Assembly (NCBI RefSeq): GCF_051020985.1
Contig: NW_027475130.1
Span: 12,170,001-12,234,000, forward strand
Direction: 5' to 3'
Source of the DNA: Nomia melanderi
Lineage: Eukaryota > Arthropoda > Insecta > Hymenoptera > Halictidae
Length of the DNA: 64,000 nucleotides
Shown: positions 60,792 through 64,000 of the stretch, in pieces
Position numbering within the stretch: position 1 is the stretch's first letter
How the letters are laid out: each line of letters starts with the position of its first letter
Program-made: the position numbers and the translations under genes
The notes under the pieces: generated by a model
What the model was told of the DNA's origin: nothing
Databases searched by the model: none
The model's input: only the letters and a program-made list of their open reading frames with translations

Positions 60792-61841
60792 ACAGATTCA
60801 TGCGCCAGGGCCTCCTACAGACAATGCACTTTGATTTATTGCGCTATCTGTAATAGCACCCGAGATATCACCAGATATATATTGGATTTTTCACTGACCC
60901 TGAGTGTGCGGCCCCATGAGACGGTGTTTTTCTCGGACCCTGGTGGTCCGAGGTCGTTCCCGCTGCACAGATTCATGCGCCAGGGCCTCCTGCAGATAAT
61001 ACACTTTGATTTATTGCGCTATCTGTAATAGCACCCGAGATATCACCAGATATATATTGGATTTTCCCCTGACCCTGAGTGTCCGGCCCCATGAGACGGT
61101 GGTTGTCTCGGCCCCTGGTGGTCCTAGGTCGTTCCCGCTGCTCAGATTCATCCGCCAGGGCCTCCTACAGACAATGCACTTTGATTTATTGCGCTATCTC
61201 TAATAGCACCCGAGATATCTCCAGATATATATTGGATTTTTCACTGACCCTGAGTGTCCGGCCCCATGAGACGGTCGTTTTCTCGGCCCCTGCTGCTCCG
61301 AGGTCGTTCCCGCTGCACAGATTCATGCGCCAGGGCCTCCTGCAGATAATTCACTTTGGTTTATTGCGCTATCTCTATTAGCACCCGAGATATCACCAGA
61401 TATATATTGGATTTTCCCCTGACCCTGAGTGTCCGGCCCCATGAGACGGTGGTTGTCTCGGCCCCTGGTGGTCCTAGGTCGTTCCCGCTGCACAGATTCA
61501 TGCGCCAGGGCCTCCTACAGACAATGCACTTTGATTTATTGCGCTATCTGTAATAGCACCCGAGATATCACCAGATCTATATTGGATTTTCCCCTGACCC
61601 TGAGTATCCGGCCCCATGAGACTGTGGTTTTTTCGGCCCCTGGTGGTCCGAGGTCGTTCCCGCTGCACAGATTCATGCGCCAGGGCCTCCTGCAGATAAT
61701 TCACTTTGGTATATTGCGCTATCTCTAATAGCACCCGAGATATCACCAGATATATACTGGATTTTCCCCTGACCCTGAGTGTCCGGCCCCATGAGACTGT
61801 GGATTTCTCGGCCCCTGGTGGTCCGAGGTCGTTGCCGCTTC
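60792..61841. repeat. Junction block between the E-like copy and F copy 3
   Basis: Six monomers. Up to about 61,418 it follows 42,596-43,222, with CCTGCTGCTCCG, GATATCTCCAG and CTCTATTAGCACC. It then moves through a BglII-type unit to GTGGATTTCTCGG with CGTTGCCGCTTCAC near 61,801-61,840, after which block F begins. Confidence 0.82.
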
Positions 61842-64000
61842 ACAGATTCATGCGCCAGGGCCTCCTACAGACAATGCACTTTGATTTATTGCGCTATCTG
61901 TAATAGCACCCGAGATATTACCAGATATATATTGGATTTTACCCTGACCCTGAGTGTCCGGCCCCATGAGACGGTGGTTGTCTCGGCCCCTGGTGGTCCG
62001 AGGTCGTTCCCGCTTCACAGATTCATGCGCCTGTGCATCCTGCAGATAATTCACTTTGGTTTATTGCGCTATCTCTAATAGCACCCGAGATATCACCAGA
62101 TATATATTGGATTTTCCCCTGACCCTGAGTGTCCGGCCCCATGAGACTGTGGTTTTCTCGGCCCCTGGTGGTCCGAGGTCGTTCCCGCTGCACAGATTCG
62201 TGCGCCAGGGCCTCCTACAGACAATGCACTTTGATTTATTGCGCTATCTGTAATAGCACCCAAGATATCACCAGATATATATTGGATTTTACCCGGACCC
62301 TGAGTGTCCGGCCCCATGAGGCGGTGGTTGTCTCGGCCCCTGGAGGTCCGAGGTGGTTCCCGCTGCACAGATTCATCCGCCAGGGCCTCCTACAGACAAT
62401 GCACTTTGATTTATTGCGCTATCTGTAATAGCACCCGAGATATCACCAGATATATATTTGATTTTTCACTGACCCTGAGTGTCCGGCCCCATGAGACGGT
62501 CGTTTTCTCGGCCCCTGCTGGTCCGAGGTCGTTCCCGCTGCACAGATTCATGCGCCAGGGCCTCCTGCAGATAATTCACTTTGGTTTATTGCGCTATCTC
62601 TATTAGCACCCGAGATATCACCTGATATATATTGGATTTTCCCTTGACCCTGAGAGTCCGGCCCCATGAGACTGTGGTTTTCTCGGCCCCTGGTGGTCCG
62701 AGGTCGTTCCCGCTGCACAGGTTCATGCGCCAGGGCCTCCTACAGACAATGCACTTTGATTTATTGCGCTATCTGTAATAGCACCCGAGATATCACCAGA
62801 TATATATTGGATTTTTCACTGACCCTGAGCGTCCGGCCCCATGAGACGGTCGTTTTCTCGGCCCCTGGTGGTCCGAGGTCGTTCCCGCTGCACAGGTTCA
62901 TGCGCCAGGGCCTCCTACAGACAATGCACTTTGATTTATTGCGCTATCTGTAATAGCACCCGAGATATCACCAGATCTATATTGGATTTTCCCCTGACCC
63001 TGAGTATCCGGCCCCATGAGACTGTGGTTTTTTCGGCCCCTGGTGGTCCGAGGTCGTTCCCGCTGCACAGATTCATGCGCCAGGGCCTCCTGCAGATAAT
63101 TCACTATGGTTTATTGCGCTATCTGTAATAGCACCCGAGATATCACCAGACATATATTGGATTTTCCCCTGACCCTGAGTGTCCGGCCCCATGAGACGGT
63201 CGTTTTCTCGGCCCCTGGTGGTCCGAGGTCGTTCCCGCTGCACAGGTTCATGCGCCAGGGCCTCCTACAGACAATGCACTTTGATTTATTGCGCTATCTG
63301 TAATAGCACACGAGATATCACCAGATATATATTGGATTTTACCCTGACCATGAGGGTCCGGCCCCATGAGACTGTGGTTTTTTCGGCCCCTGGTGGTCCG
63401 ACGTCGTTCCCGCTGCACAGATTCATGCGCCAGGGCCTCCTACAGACAATGCACTTTGATTTATTGCGCTATCTGTAATAGCACCCGAGATATCACCAGA
63501 TATATATTGGATTTTACCCTGACCCTGAGTGTCCGGCCCCATGAGACGGTGGTTGTCTCGGCCCCTGGAGGTCCGAGGACGTTCCCGCTTGCACAGATTC
63601 ATGCGCCAGGGCATCCTGCAGATAATTCACTTTGGTTTATTGCGCTATCTCTAATAGCACCCGAGATATCACCAGATATATACTGGATTTTCCCCTGACC
63701 CTGAGTGTCCGGCCCCATGAGACGGTGGTTGTCTCGGCCCCTGGTGGTCCTTGGTCGTTCCCGCTGCACAGATTCATGCGCCAGGGCCTCCTACAGACAA
63801 TGCACTTTGATTTATTGCTCTATCTGTAATAGCACCCGAGATATCACCAGATCTATATTGAATTTTCCCCTGACCCTGAGTATCCGGCCCCATGAGACTG
63901 TGGTTTTTTCGGCCCCTGGTGGTCCGAGGTCGTTCCCGCTGCACAGATTCATGCGCCAGGGCCTCCTGCAGATAATTCACTTTGGTTTATTGCGCTATCT
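61842..64000. repeat. Block F, copy 3 (runs off the window)
   Basis: Matches 53,793-55,951 at offset 8,049 and the corresponding part of unit 1 at offset 11,375. Private changes are GATATTACC near 61,915, GAGGTGGTTCCC near 62,351, TATTTGATTTTTC near 62,456 and CACCTGATATAT near 62,620. The 176-bp unit is kept at 63,587. The array continues past the window end. Confidence 0.93.

Larger units (their letters stand above)
70..63590. repeat. 176-bp monomer subfamily (seven copies)
   Basis: Seven units have CGCTTGCACAG where CGCTGCACAG is usual, a 1-bp gain. They lie near 72; 12,667; 39,091; 40,142; 52,212; 55,538 and 63,587. Nearly all share TTGTCTCGGCCCCTGGAGG upstream and GGGCATCCTGCAG downstream, which points to one origin. 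They are found in the left edge, middle domain, boundary and right domain, so this subfamily predates the separation of the domains. Confidence 0.88.
1..64000. repeat. 175-bp satellite DNA array, window-wide
   Basis: A single tandem array fills the window. With CACCCGAG as the unit start, units begin at 141, 316, 491, 666, 841 and so on to 63,833, giving 364 complete monomers of about 175 bp plus partial units of 140 bp (left) and 168 bp (right). All are in the same orientation. The near-consensus unit is about 53% GC (42 G, 51 C by hand count), with an AT-rich part (GATATC, then CCAGATATATATTGG, monomer positions 8-29) and a GC-rich part (positions 35-135). Length changes are rare: seven 176-bp units, eight 174-bp units and a few small indels. 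No unique sequence interrupts the array. By analogy with known satellites this is probably centromeric or heterochromatic, but nothing in the sequence proves centromere function. The family and species are not recognised. Confidence 0.98.

Noticed and set aside
1..64000. Hundreds of open reading frames of about 61-152 codons on both strands, many starting at the same point of each monomer
   Set aside because: They repeat with the 175-bp period. The unit is not a multiple of 3, so each frame is entered in turn and stops only at TAATAG, TGA in CCATGAGAC and similar points. The peptides are low-information translations of the satellite, overlap on both strands and shift with each 1-bp indel. There is no start context, domain or codon bias.
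1..64000. CRISPR-like array of regular repeats
   Set aside because: There are no repeat-spacer alternations. The whole 175-bp unit is conserved, with no unique spacers and no cas genes.
1..64000. TATA-box-like sequence (ATATATATTGG) once per monomer as a promoter
   Set aside because: It is part of the AT-rich dyad found in almost every unit. Nothing else suggests a promoter, and AT-rich tracts are usual in satellites.
1..64000. tRNA-type internal promoter (B box) in GGTCGTTCCC, suggesting a SINE-derived repeat
   Set aside because: The match to GGTTCGANNCC fails at the core TCGA, no A box is spaced correctly, and there is no poly-A tail or target-site duplication.
1..64000. Primate alpha satellite or another familiar mammalian satellite
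   Set aside because: The period (175, not 171) and the GC-rich core do not match alpha satellite, and no CENP-B box is present. I recognise no other named family.
1..64000. Regular A-B dimer organisation
   Set aside because: The order of the two 3' haplotypes is irregular (for example B, B, A, A, A, A, A, A, B, A, A, A, B, B, B over the first 15 units), so no 350-bp dimer underlies the array.
1..64000. Inverted segments of the array
   Set aside because: Every monomer I read is in the same orientation. No reverse-complement CACCCGAG or GCGCCAGGGCC runs were seen.

Overview
The whole 64,000-base window is one uninterrupted, head-to-tail satellite DNA array. I see no gene, RNA gene, transposon, CRISPR array or unique-sequence island. 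The unit is 175 bp (about 53% GC). Setting each unit to begin at CACCCGAG, there are 364 complete monomers from 141 to 63,832, plus a partial unit at each end. All lie in the same orientation, with a net length change of only -8 bp over 364 units. Both window ends lie inside the array. An array of this size and nucleosome-scale period points to a eukaryotic centromere, pericentromere or other heterochromatic block. I cannot name the species or satellite family from sequence alone.

The monomers are variants of one consensus and are arranged as a mosaic of duplicated blocks, not as one regular higher-order repeat. The left part (1-4.0 kb) carries variants typical of the right part. The middle (about 4.0-40.0 kb) uses a different variant set. 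Two strongly diverged monomers (40,213-40,562) sit at the switch to the right domain (40.56-64.0 kb). Within the middle domain, blocks B, D and C occur in the order B-D-C twice (about 11.1-24.06 kb and 24.06-36.29 kb). This suggests a tandem duplication of a roughly 12-13 kb macro-unit. The right domain shows a comparable pattern: a block at 46.0-49.07 kb followed by the F blocks, then the same order again from 57.85 kb, at a spacing of 11.4-11.9 kb. Nested inside are tandem duplications of 2, 3, 5, 6, 7, 12, 19 and 35 monomers. Several are nearly identical, with one to a few differences in 1-3 kb, so turnover has been recent.

Every open reading frame in the window is a by-product of the repeat. 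Since 175 is 1 more than a multiple of 3, each frame is re-entered every third monomer and the same short frames recur hundreds of times on both strands. The most informative features are therefore the block structure, the diagnostic monomer variants (174-bp and 176-bp length classes, two linked 3'-end haplotypes), two small dyads in each monomer, unusually well-preserved CpG sites, and the diverged boundary monomers. Differences between block copies were counted by eye and are approximate.
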